NCBI GenBank assembly: GCA_946807835.1
Contig: OX327705.1
Location: 16,026,501-16,090,500, forward strand
From: Ailanthus altissimus
Lineage: Eukaryota; Streptophyta; Magnoliopsida; Sapindales; Simaroubaceae
Length of the DNA: 64,000 nucleotides
Direction: 5' to 3'
Shown: piece after piece, positions 1 through 9,775 of the stretch
Layout of the letters: each line of letters starts with the position of its first letter
Numbering within the stretch: the stretch's first letter is position 1
Position numbers and translations under genes: made by a program
Notes under the pieces: generated by a model
Databases searched by the model: none
Seen by the model: only the letters and a program-made list of their open reading frames with translations
What the model was told of the DNA's origin: nothing

Positions 1-1640
1 TCGCTAGAATAGTAATCTTCTTTTCAACACTGGTTTAACACTTAAACCATTTAGATTAACTCTTAATCTATTTATTCACTACCAAGCAATCAATGATTTT
101 ATTCTAATTCAACATTTGAACAACAAAATCATTTGATTAAGTGCTTGTAATATGGCCAACTAATTGAAGAAAAATAGAAAAAGATGAATTACTTTAGTTT
201 TACCTTTGTTTCTAACAATTAGAATAAAAAAAAAAACCAAAAACTTCTCTTGCCATTCAACATGGCCAACCATGTTATTTCAAAAATAACAAAAACAATT
301 CATTTTTACTTCTCACATTTTTCTTGATCTCTATTTCACACACATATATACTTATGCATATTATAGTATTATTATTATTATTATATATATTAATATTATA
401 ACATATAATATAAGAATAAAATATCTTAATTATTTAACTATTAAATATTCAATGTGTGAAATTATCATTTTACCCTTCTTATATGGTTACCAAGTATACC
501 TCTAGTGGGTTCTACTATACCACACACTTAGGTAAACTTAACCAATGACCCATAATACAGCACGCATAATTTTATAATTAGTAAACAACAATTATTAACT
601 AATTAATGTATTTAACACATAAATATGGACACGCACGCATGACGTGGTCATATTGGATATTACTAGACTGAACAATTCAATCTAGTACGCTGCCCAATGA
701 GTACACTTAATATTGTGGGACTCTCTAGGTTCACGCCTAATTTTTAAAATAGAACTATTTCATGAGTCCGTGATCAATGCCCTATGCATATGTCACAAAT
801 ATTACAAATCAGCAACGTTAGACCATACAAGTTGAGATTATAGTGCCTACATATAGTCTTTCCGTCACCTATATCCTAGAAGAGCAAAGATATAGATCAA
901 TACCATTAAATTCTCATATGCTTATCTGTGAACTTATCTCCAGATTTGTATTTTGAAAAATAATATTCACAAACTCCATGAGCATCAGACCATACCCAGC
1001 GACACCCAACGGTTAGACCATGAAAAGTCTCTGACATGAATGGAGCTAAAGCATGATGGATCACTTATAAACCTACCCTAGCGCTCAAGTCAAAGGACCA
1101 TGAATACTACTCAACTTGAGAAGGCCCTCTATTGATGACCTTATAGGATGTCTATTGGAGGTCCTTGTGAGTTTGTTAAGTATCTAGCCTTAATTGAATA
1201 CCCCCATGCTTATACAAGCTCTAAACTCATGGTCAACTGGGAACAATCATCTATACCCTACAGATATAGATATACATTTATCTATATAAAAGAGATTCAC
1301 CAACAAATTTGGAATGACAAAAATAAATCAGAAATATAGTGTTTGAGAACATAATTATATAATGACAATGCTTAGGTCTTTGTCTCGTTACAGACAATGC
1401 TTTAACTCCTTGGATTTTACTTATTCTTATAACCTGCTAACTCTTAGTAATTATAATTGTCAATGTTGCTATCTCTTAATCCTGATCTAAACTTTTTTAG
1501 ACCAGATCTGAACTCTTTCAGATCATATAATGTTTGTATCATTACAAGTATTATACCATATAACTTTGACATTAACGATTTTATTGAAATGTATATTGTA
1601 TAAATATTAAATAATTTAATATTCATATAATATTAGAATG
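1..1640. other. Gene-free AT-rich stretch, possibly old retroelement DNA
   Basis: No coding frame with a recognisable family is visible. The part from about 480 to 1330 is less AT-rich than its surroundings and reads like the non-coding part of an old LTR retroelement. I could not find paired repeats, a primer site or a polypurine tract, so this is only an impression. The 63-aa frame at 1148-1339 matches nothing I recognise. Confidence 0.3.
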
Positions 1641-1654
1641 GCACGTAAGCACTA

Positions 1655-2306
1655 ACTCCAATATCTATAACCCCTTTAGTTGGCCAAAAAATCAAATGGT
1701 ACAAAGCAAAACCCCTATGACCCTTTTGGTTTGAAGAGCCAAAAGGTGTTGGGTAAGGCCTCTACAACCCCTTTTGTGCTAAGACCTAAAGCATATGAGC
1801 AAGGCCCTTATAAACCCTCTAGTTAAGCAAAAAAAAAAACCAAAATAAGTTAGGCAAAGCTCTTACGACCCCTTTAATATGAAGAGCTAAAGGATACGAG
1901 CTGAGGCCCCTATGACCCTTTTAGTCTGAAAAGTAGAAAGGTACAGAGTAATGCCTCTATAACCCTATTCGTTGTCTAAAAAGCCCAAAGGATAAATGAG
2001 AAGTCCTTATAACCCCTCTGGTTGTAAAAAGCTGAAGGGCATAATGTGAGGCCCTTATGACCCTCTTAGTTGTCCCAAAAATGAAATGGTACAAGGTAAG
2101 TACCCTATGTTTACTTTGGTTTGAAGAGCCAAAGGTATAGTGAAAAGCCTTTATAACTCCTTCAGTCAAAAATTTGGGGGTCGTAGGGGCCTTACCCAGT
2201 AACCTTTGGTTTTTGGCCAATTAAAGAGGTTTAGAGGCCTTTTCTTATGCCCTTGCGACCCATTCGATATAATGAGCTAAGGGGTACGAGACAATGCCTC
2301 TATGAC
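1655..2306. repeat. Degenerate tandem array, 47-48 bp unit, left part
   Basis: About 13 diverged units follow each other, each running roughly: ACCCCTTTGG, a TTGAAGAGCC-like core, AAAGG, then AAGGCCCCTATG. Two adjacent units from about 1710 both measure 47 bp. The array continues after 3756, so the solo LTR between the two parts was inserted into it. Frames inside the array (for example 1957-2220 on the minus strand) are products of the repeat and not genes. Confidence 0.8.
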
Positions 2307-2485
2307 TGATAAAGGCAAATTTGTCATATATTCTCTCATGTTTTTATTATTGATATTTTATGATTTTTTGAGAATAGATGGCTATTTATGTGCATTATTG
2401 TTATTTATAGGGACTTGAACAAAATTTAAAGAAAGAACGCAAAAGGAGCGAAAACATGGACTAAAATGCAAAGTTTTCAAATTAT

Positions 2486-2722
2486 GAGTCCAGCGCCCCC
2501 GCGCCACAAGTATTGTCGCCCCAGCGCTGAAATAGTGATCGAAATAAGAAAAACGACCTGCTTAAGTCGCGTCTAGCGCCCCAGCGCCGAAGAGTCACCG
2601 CGCCAGCGGTGAAGCCGTTTTCATGCAGCGCCCCAGCGCCAAGATCCCACCGCTCCAGCGGTAATAGCTTTTTCACTCGTCGCCCCAACGACAGATGCAT
2701 AGCGCGCCAGCGGTAGTGCGAG
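2486..2722. repeat. GC-rich alternating palindromic motifs in the solo LTR (U3)
   Basis: This is a GC-rich island in AT-rich DNA. Two short motifs alternate: AGCGCCCCAGCGCC-like and ACCGCGCCAGCGGT-like, each able to fold on itself through GCGC/GCGC or ACCGC/GCGGT arms. At least seven copies occur just upstream of the LTR TATA box. They may act as promoter elements or structured RNA, but no function can be shown from sequence. Confidence 0.7.
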
Positions 2723-2767
2723 TCCTAGTTCGACGAGAATTGAGATTTTCAAGCTCATATCAATCCC

Positions 2768-2776
2768 TATATAAAG
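2768..2776 (+). promoter_or_regulatory. TATA box of the solo LTR
   Basis: TATATAAAG lies directly downstream of the GC-rich palindromic block, where an LTR promoter is expected (end of U3). It suggests transcription toward higher coordinates. Confidence 0.6.
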
Positions 2777-3755
2777 CCACTCGTTCCCAACCTTCAAGAA
2801 TGAATCCAAGACGACCCAAGAGCACCAAGAATACAGAGTACGAGTCTTGGAGAGCAATAGGAGCTTAATTCAAGCAACTTTAGAGAGAGATACAAGACGT
2901 TCTTCGGCATCAAGAGTTCCTAGGCAGCGCAATTAATAGCAATTCGACATCTATATCGGTTTGCTAATAATTGTATCATGATTTATAATTATTTTTACTG
3001 CTGTTCTCTCGAAGCCATGAGCTAAACTTGTTTTCTGGGGTTAATATTTGAACTCAATATGTGCACTTAACTTGCCATATCTTTTTAATATTTAATAAAC
3101 TTAGTCATTTATTATTTAAATTACTTGTGTTTAATGCTTCAATATATCTGGCCAATATATGGTGAATGAATTGGTAATATTATTGATAAACTCAGAAGAG
3201 GAATCATAATATTTAGACCTAGGTAATTTGATGCATGATTGTAGAGTAACATTCAATGTTGCATATGCAAGTTTCAATTTAGGATAGAAATATACCTAAT
3301 TGGCATGTATGATCAATAAGACCTAATCTTAATGAACCTTAGTTTATTACAAGTACCATAGGAATATAGGTATTTGGTAAATTATGGTATACTTGCATGA
3401 CCTTGGAAGAGGCTTGTGAATACATTAGTGTCTTGATCAATAATAAAGACTAAGTGAGTTAAATATTAGAGGATTAATCATTAGAAACATATTGAGGGAT
3501 AATATTAATCCTAGGTTTTCTCTACATTGCTATCACCTAATTTTCTTTACATTGTGCTTTTTGTTTTATATTTCTTACATTCAGTCTTAGATTTTTATTT
3601 TTCTGAATAATTATTAGGAAGATATAATTTTAGTAATTGGTTAAAAAGAAGAAATTATCCCTGTGGGTTCGACATCCGACTTATTTAGTCTCTTTATTAC
3701 TTGCATACGATAGTGTATACTTGCACTTAATTTATGATATAGAAATATCGCATCA

Positions 3756-4345
3756 ATGACCCCCTTAGTTGGCCAAAAACTAAAGGGTATAAGGCAAGCC
3801 CTTATAACCCTTTTGGTCTAAATGTCTAAAAAGTGTCGGGAAAGTCCTCTATAACTTATTTGATGCTAAGAGATGAAACTACATGGCAAGACTCTTATGA
3901 ATCTCTTAATTAGGCAAAAAAAATCTAATATGGAGGAAGCCCTTTATAACCCATTCGGTATAGAGAGTTGAGGGGTCTGAGGGGAGACCCCTACAACCCC
4001 CTCAATTGGATGAAAAATCAAAGGATATGAGTTAAGGCACCTATAACTTTATTGGTCTGATAAGTAGAAAGGTATTGGACAAAGCCCCTATGACCCCCTT
4101 AGTTGTCCAAAAAACCAAAGGATATAAGGCGAGGCCCCTATGATCTCTTTAGTTCGAAGACTAAAAGATACAGGACAGGACCCTAATGATCCCTGCGGTG
4201 TGAAAAGTATAGGGTACAAGGTAAAGCTCCTATAACCCCCATAATTAGCCAAAAATTAAAGTGTGCCAAGTGAGACCCTTTTAATCCTTTTGGTCTAAAG
4301 AACTGAAGGATATGAGCCAAGGTCCCTATGTCCAATTCAGAGATA
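3756..4345. repeat. Degenerate tandem array, 47-48 bp unit, right part
   Basis: The same unit as in 1655-2306 resumes exactly at the target duplication of the solo LTR and runs for about 12 more diverged copies, fading out near 4345. Confidence 0.8.
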
Positions 4346-4488
4346 ATAGCTAAAGTACACAACCTAACACAAATCCTTTGAAAATTAAGAGCCTAGAAGG
4401 CTACCATAAACCACCTCGACAAAAAAATGAACTAAGGGCTTAGACAAAATTTTTTTTTATGACTAAGTTAGTAGATACTTTCTTCTAA

Positions 4489-4508
4489 ATATATATATAT
4501 ATATATAT
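4489..4508. repeat. (AT)n microsatellite
   Basis: Ten uninterrupted AT dinucleotides. Confidence 0.9.
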
Positions 4509-4599
4509 GAACAAGCTCAATAAAATAAATAAAATTGAGGAGATATTTTTGGTCTAAGATATTGTTTTAAAATTTTCAGTCTCAATAAGTTAATAATAA

Positions 4600-5265
4600 A
4601 AACTACAGGACTCTTGTTTCCCTCTGGGATCTCGGTCCAAAGCCCATCTCCTTTAAAGGCCAATTCAGCCTACGAACCCTAAGCTACCCGATATCCTCTA
4701 GTATGGTTATGCCCATTTAAAGAAGACCCATTAGATGTAATGAACTGAGCATGTCATTTAAGTTGACTAGGGCATTAATAACTAATAAAGGTCGAGCACA
4801 CTTCCTTGACAAAGAAATGACACTAGGCTAAGGACCTTTGATTAAGGAAAATAACCCTAAATATCGAGATTGCACTTAAAATTGAGATCTCGAGAATCCC
4901 TGAGGATGATCTTCGATGATCTCAGGATGTACCTTAAGAGAATAAGGAGATAACTTTCCCTACATAGACTAGGACTCAACCATTAAGCCCTATAACACTT
5001 AAAAAAAAGGGAGCTCAACAATAAAGAGGAGCATCTAATTTCTCTCTGGCACAACCTCTGCATGATATTCTTCTACTTATCTTTTCATTTATTTTCTCTA
5101 TAAAAAAAAACTATGATTTTTTGTACCCTGAGTGTACAAACATTGATTAATAATAAATTGCTAGTGAGCTCGAAGGCTTGGTAAAATAGATGTAGGCTTG
5201 AATCAAGCTAAACCACTATAACTCATGTTTTTTGCATCTTTGTGATTGTTCTATCTAGCCCCTAA
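4600..5265 (+). mobile_element. Decayed LTR fragment, copy A
   Basis: The stretch opens with GGGATCTCGGTCCAAAGCCC and later has GAGATTGCACTTAAAATTGAGATCTCGAG. It ends with a segment around 5205-5225 (TGTAGGCTTGAATCAAGCT, then AACCACTATAA). Both the opening and the closing match 8915-9745 in the same order and orientation, so the two are diverged copies of one LTR family. The closing phrase resembles the 3' end of several plant gypsy LTRs. CpG sites are nearly absent, as expected after long methylation-driven decay. No TG/CA ends or target duplication could be fixed. Confidence 0.5.
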
Positions 5266-5988
5266 CTACTATTTTCCAACAAATAATAAATTTACCTTGT
5301 TGACTTCAAATTAACTAAATTTTGGAGTCAACAACACCATTTTACCATCCCAATGTCTTTTAACACATCATTTGGAATAAAAAATTAAAAAAATTATTTA
5401 AAAAATGTAGCATTATTTTTCTTTTGTATTTATATAAGTAATGCTACTTTTTAAAATTTTGATCCCAATATTTTCTTAAGATGAATTTACTCTTAATTTG
5501 GCAAGATTTATATTCTAAAATTTAGACTTTCATAATAAGAAAATCTATAATTTCTAGAATTTGTCCTTAGTAATAATTTCGAACAATATAAAACTATTAT
5601 TAAAATTATAAAAACAAATAGGGATCTGATAAGAGAAGAGCGGGATTAAATATTTCCACTCATTCATAACGTTGTCTTTAATTTCGTAAATAACCTTCCC
5701 AAATAAGAATGATACTTTTATTAACCCAAAGACAATATTAAGACCGAAAATGATCCTAAATAAATTTGTTGTCTTAAAAACCATAACCAGAACAGAATCA
5801 TCAATTTTTAATTAAGTAAATGGGTTGCTAATATATGAATATGATATTAGTTGTCAAAGTAAAAAATACAAGGTAATCTTGTCCACTAAATTGTTTTTTT
5901 CTTTATTGTTAAATATTATATGTTAGATATTTAAAATATAATATTTATTGCAAAACAAATATTTTAATTTAAAACTACACTTGTAATT
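5266..5988. other. AT-rich intergenic DNA
   Basis: No gene, RNA or clear repeat is visible. The 76-aa minus-strand frame at 5554-5784 has no recognisable domain and AT-driven composition. Confidence 0.5.
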
Positions 5989-5997
5989 ATTAAATAT

Positions 5998-6698
5998 TGA
6001 AGGAAAAAAGATCGATGGACTTTCAAAGTATAGCAAAAATGAAAATTCACCAATTTATTTTTAAAATAAGTGGCATCTATAAAAACTTTTCATTAAAATT
6101 GAAGTTGACCATCATTAATCTCGTTAAATGACTCATTTCCTCTTATTGAGTGATAATTAGTATTGACTGGCTGTTGATCTATGTTGACAGACTATTAACC
6201 GATGTTGACCAGTGTTAATTAGTGTTGACAACATCGTATCAACTCTCTATAGACACCATCAAATTTCTAAATTTTATTATCTACATGATGGTGAGATTAT
6301 TTTATTAATAAAGTATATAAAAAGTCCTAAAATTAGCGAGAAAAATAGTGGCCACATAATATTGCCATCAAATAATTTTCACAATAAATTTTAGGCTCAT
6401 CTAATGCTTTATTTTCAAAAATAACCTACCATTGTGTAGAGTATAAAATTTAAAGTCCGATAGTATCCATGATCAGTCAATACGTCACCGATCAAAGGCC
6501 AATGAATGCTAACCACTAGTCGGTCAACACCAGTCATCTCTTGTTGAGAGTAAATGAGTCATTTAATAATATTAATAACAATCAACTGCTATTCTAACAT
6601 AAAATCTAACATATGGGATACCAATATCAGTTATTTTTAAATAATGGGTATGTCTGTAATTTTTGCCATACTTTAAAGGTTCGTGGATCTTTTTTAAT
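5998..6698. mobile_element. Mutator-type MITE, 701 bp, with 9-bp target duplication
   Basis: The ends are long imperfect inverted repeats. The left end reads AAAAAAGATCGATGGACTTT then CAAAGTATAGCAAAAAT. The right end in reverse complement reads AAAAAAGATCCACGAACCTT then TAAAGTATGGCAAAAAT. A second pair, TAAATGACTCATTT near 6125 and its complement near 6550, continues the symmetry inward. The flanks carry ATTAAATAT at 5989-5997 and 6699-6707, a 9-bp direct repeat, the size typical of Mutator-like insertion. The interior has short GTTGAC repeats and no transposase, so it is non-autonomous. The short frames inside are not genes. Confidence 0.7.
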
Positions 6699-6707
6699 AT
6701 TAAATAT

Positions 6708-7830
6708 GACAAAGTTTGTTGTTTAATTGGATGCAAAGAAAGAGATCTTAACGAATTTAATGAATTGGACACTTGCCATTAATCCAAAAAATTAGTCTAT
6801 TAGATAATGTTATTAATCTACCCATATAATTCGAGATCTACTTGATTTCTATTCAACATAAGATGTGATATTCTCCTTCACTTAATCACGCGTTGACTTT
6901 CTTATATTTTACCTATTCATATTGAGCTAACCTAACCCATATTTCCTATCTCGGCTAATTTTAAGGGACCTGCATCTCCAATGATAAGTCCATATAATGC
7001 TCAAAACATGGAATTTTAGGAGTTACATGGAGTTAAGAACTCAACCTACTCTAATACCACTTACATAGGTCACCTACTTACCATCAAATCAAGAAACTAT
7101 CTTATTAGATGATGTTGTCCACTCACACTTATAAACTCAAAACTCATCCTATTTTCATTCGATGTGATGCTTAACATGCTACAAATTCTCTTAAAATAGT
7201 TGGGTACCTTCAAAAAAACAACTGTGTATGTGCTATTGCCAATTGTTAGCTCATGAGTAAATTGTGCTAGCTTAAGTCTTCACCATAACTTTCATGCTTA
7301 ATTTATAGTTGTTGTAAAATAGAAATATTCAAAATTTTAGAATTGTGATGGATGATTAAGTAAGAAATTGGCCATGTATATTGCAATTTGATAAGCCATG
7401 TTGTGCATAAATGCATTAAACTTAAGGATAGAAGTGGCAATTAGGTCATGTCATTCAAACATGGTTTACCTTGGCATGACCCAAATAGTTATGCCCCTAA
7501 GCATGGTCTAACTCAATAAGACTAACTTTGTAGCTCGACAGGTCCATGGCCTATGACGAGCTTAGCACAATTAAAGTCCATGGGCTTAGTTTGCAGGCTA
7601 AGCCTAATAAAATTGGCATAATCCATTTATAAATACTCAAAATTTATAATTATGATATTTGGGTTCAAGGTCTTATAGCCAAAAACTTAGAGAGCAAGAG
7701 CTACCACTAGACTAAGCCTAACTTTTATATAAGTTTTGCAAACTTAAAACTTTTTTTATAGATAAAATACCATTAAATCAATAACAAAAAAATTTTAAAT
7801 ATTTTCATAAACATTAAAATTTTCATTGTA
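6708..7830. other. AT-rich intergenic DNA, old repeat traces
   Basis: No gene is visible. Around 7430-7620 the text is rich in GGTCATGTC/CATGGCC-like words and begins with GAAGTGGCAATTAGG. This recalls the end of a hAT-type element, but no boundary can be fixed. Confidence 0.35.
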
Positions 7831-7834
7831 TCAA

Positions 7835-8885
7835 TTATTATTATTATTTTTCTCAAGAAATTATAATTCTAATTACAAATATTGTAATGGTATTTATTAT
7901 AACAATAACTGCCATTAAATTTCTAATTATAATTTAGTTCTTATTGAATTTGCAATTAGAGTTATAATTACATTTCAATATAAAATTATAATTAGAATTG
8001 TAATTGTAATAGATTTTCTTAGTTGTGATTGTAATAATAATTATAATTGTCATATATAGTGTTTAATTTTGCAACAACAATTAGAATTTTAATTACAATT
8101 ATAATTATAATTGAAATTAAAATTGTAACTATAATTATGATTACGGTAATAGCAATTACAATTTTACAACTATATAAATTGTAGTTGCTATTATTTGGTA
8201 TTACAAATGTAATAATAATTATAATTATAATTACAATTTTATTAGAATTACAATTATAATATTGTGATGTAATTACAATTATTGTATTGTGATGATATTT
8301 AAAATTGTAATTATAATTACATTGCAATTGTAATTATAATTACATTACAATTGTAATTCTATAATTCTATCATAATTGAAATTGTATATATTGTAATTGT
8401 TATTATAATTGTAATTATCATTAAGTTAATTGTATTGTAATTATAATTAAATTTATAAATGTATATAATTACAATTGTAATTATGATTCGAGTTACAATT
8501 ACAATTGTAATTAGAATTACAATAATAGCAACTATAATTACAATTTCAATAATAATTATGAACTTAAAACTGCATTTGCAATTATTGAAATTGCAATTAC
8601 TATTAATTATAATTACACAAAACCATATTGGATTTATAATCATAATTATAATAATAATTATAATTGCAATTGCAATAAATGTAAACACTATTAAAATTAG
8701 AATTACAAATATAATAAAAACAATTACAATTGTAAGTATAAAATACAATTAATTGTATTTGTAATTGAATCATAGGTATGGTTGTAATATTGGAGCGATA
8801 ATTAGAATGATAATTATAATTATAAATATTGTAATTGAATTTGTTTCTATTGTAATTGTGATTATAATTACAATAATGAAAATTT
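7835..8885. repeat. Self-complementary AT-rich simple repeat, about 1 kb
   Basis: The stretch is built from interleaved AATTATAATTAC and AATTGTAATT words, with ACAATTGTAATTA-like palindromes repeated dozens of times. Because the words are their own reverse complements, long frames open on both strands (8019-8327 minus, 8359-8748 minus, 8459-8752 plus). Their translations are almost only Ile, Val, Thr, Asn and Tyr, so I treat them as artefacts. The region could form extended hairpins or cruciforms. Confidence 0.9.
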
Positions 8886-8899
8886 TAATATTTATATGT

Positions 8900-9775
8900 G
8901 TTTTTCTTTGGGATTTCAGTCAAAGCTCAATCACCTAGAAGGATTAAAGCTGCCCACAGACCCTGAGCCCGGACATCATAAGATCTCATGAGTCGAATCT
9001 TATAAGTAAGCCTACCGTGTAAACATCCTAGGCTTTGGCCCATCACCATTAGGAAGCTTCGGTATTGAACAAAGGAACATCTTTGGGATTTTTCCATGGT
9101 CCTAGGCTCTAAAAGTCCTTAGTATCAATGGGCATCCTCGACAACCCCTTACTAAGGCTGAATACTTAAGCCCTCCAAAGGCCGATCGATAAAGTCTCCC
9201 GAAAACTAACAGAGATATTAATCGACTGTGAACCAAGGATTCAAATCTCCCTTGTCTCTGAGAATCTCATAATCTCAAGATTTTTAGTACAAATCTCACT
9301 TGTACAATCTTGAAAGCTCCTATAATCTCGAGTGTCCTGTATAGGAAAGTAAAATTTGCCATAATTCAAAAAGGATTCGATAACCAACTACAACAATAGA
9401 TATAAAAGAGGACTTTTCTTTTTCTTTTTCTCCATAATTCTTAAGGCCTTTTTTCCAAGATTTTCTTCCTCTTCCAAAAAAAAAGAGATCAATTTCCCTC
9501 TAAAAAAATCATGGCCCCTCAATCTCAACCTCATAAGACTCCATCAATAGGTTATATCTCCATCACAACCTTAAAAGGCTCCAAAGAACCATATTTGTAG
9601 TTTTATAAGTTTTATAAAGTCTCTTCCTTATTGTAATTATTGCTGTTAAACATTATTCAATAGTGTCATATAAGTGAGATTATCAAATTTAGTGAAGTGA
9701 AGTGAATGTAGGCTCATGTTAAATTGAACCACTATAATTCTATTTATACTTGTAATTGTTCTTGATTAGAAACTC
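8900..9775 (+). mobile_element. Decayed LTR fragment, copy B
   Basis: It opens with TTTGGGATTTCAGTCAAAGC and later has ACAGACCCTGAGCCC, CTCATAATCTCAAGATTTTT and, near 9401, a TATA-like ATATAAAAGAGG. It closes near 9707-9745 with GTGAATGTAGGCTCATGTTA then AACCACTATAA. Order and orientation match copy A at 4600-5265. The TATA-like site followed by a CT-rich leader fits an LTR promoter. Neither end could be fixed, and no gag or pol follows. Confidence 0.5.

Larger units (their letters stand above)
2307..3755 (+). mobile_element. Solo LTR of a Ty3/gypsy (Tat/Athila-type) element, 1449 bp
   Basis: The element starts TGATAAAGG and ends CGCATCA, giving the TG...CA ends of an LTR. It is flanked by the direct repeat ATGAC at 2302-2306 and 3756-3760, the 5-bp duplication made by LTR integrases. 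Its 3' part has the phrase CCCTGTGGGTTCGACA near 3660 followed by TTATTACTTGCA, which is typical of Tat/Athila-group LTR ends. A TATA box sits at 2768-2776. No gag, pol or second LTR is present, so it is a solo LTR, usually formed by recombination between the two LTRs of a full copy. Orientation is inferred from the TATA box and the 3' motif. Confidence 0.85.

Noticed and set aside
2482..2857. Minus-strand frames with Arg/Gly/Ala-rich translations.
   Set aside because: They lie on the GC-rich palindromic block of the solo LTR and are produced by its repeats.
1655..4345. Regular spacing of the 47-48 bp units, considered as a CRISPR-like array.
   Set aside because: The whole unit is repeated with no unique spacers, and the host is a plant nuclear genome.
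8019..8752. Three overlapping frames of about 100-130 codons on both strands, resembling hydrophobic membrane proteins.
   Set aside because: They are translations of the self-complementary AATTATAATT-type repeat; composition is almost only Ile, Val, Thr, Asn and Tyr.
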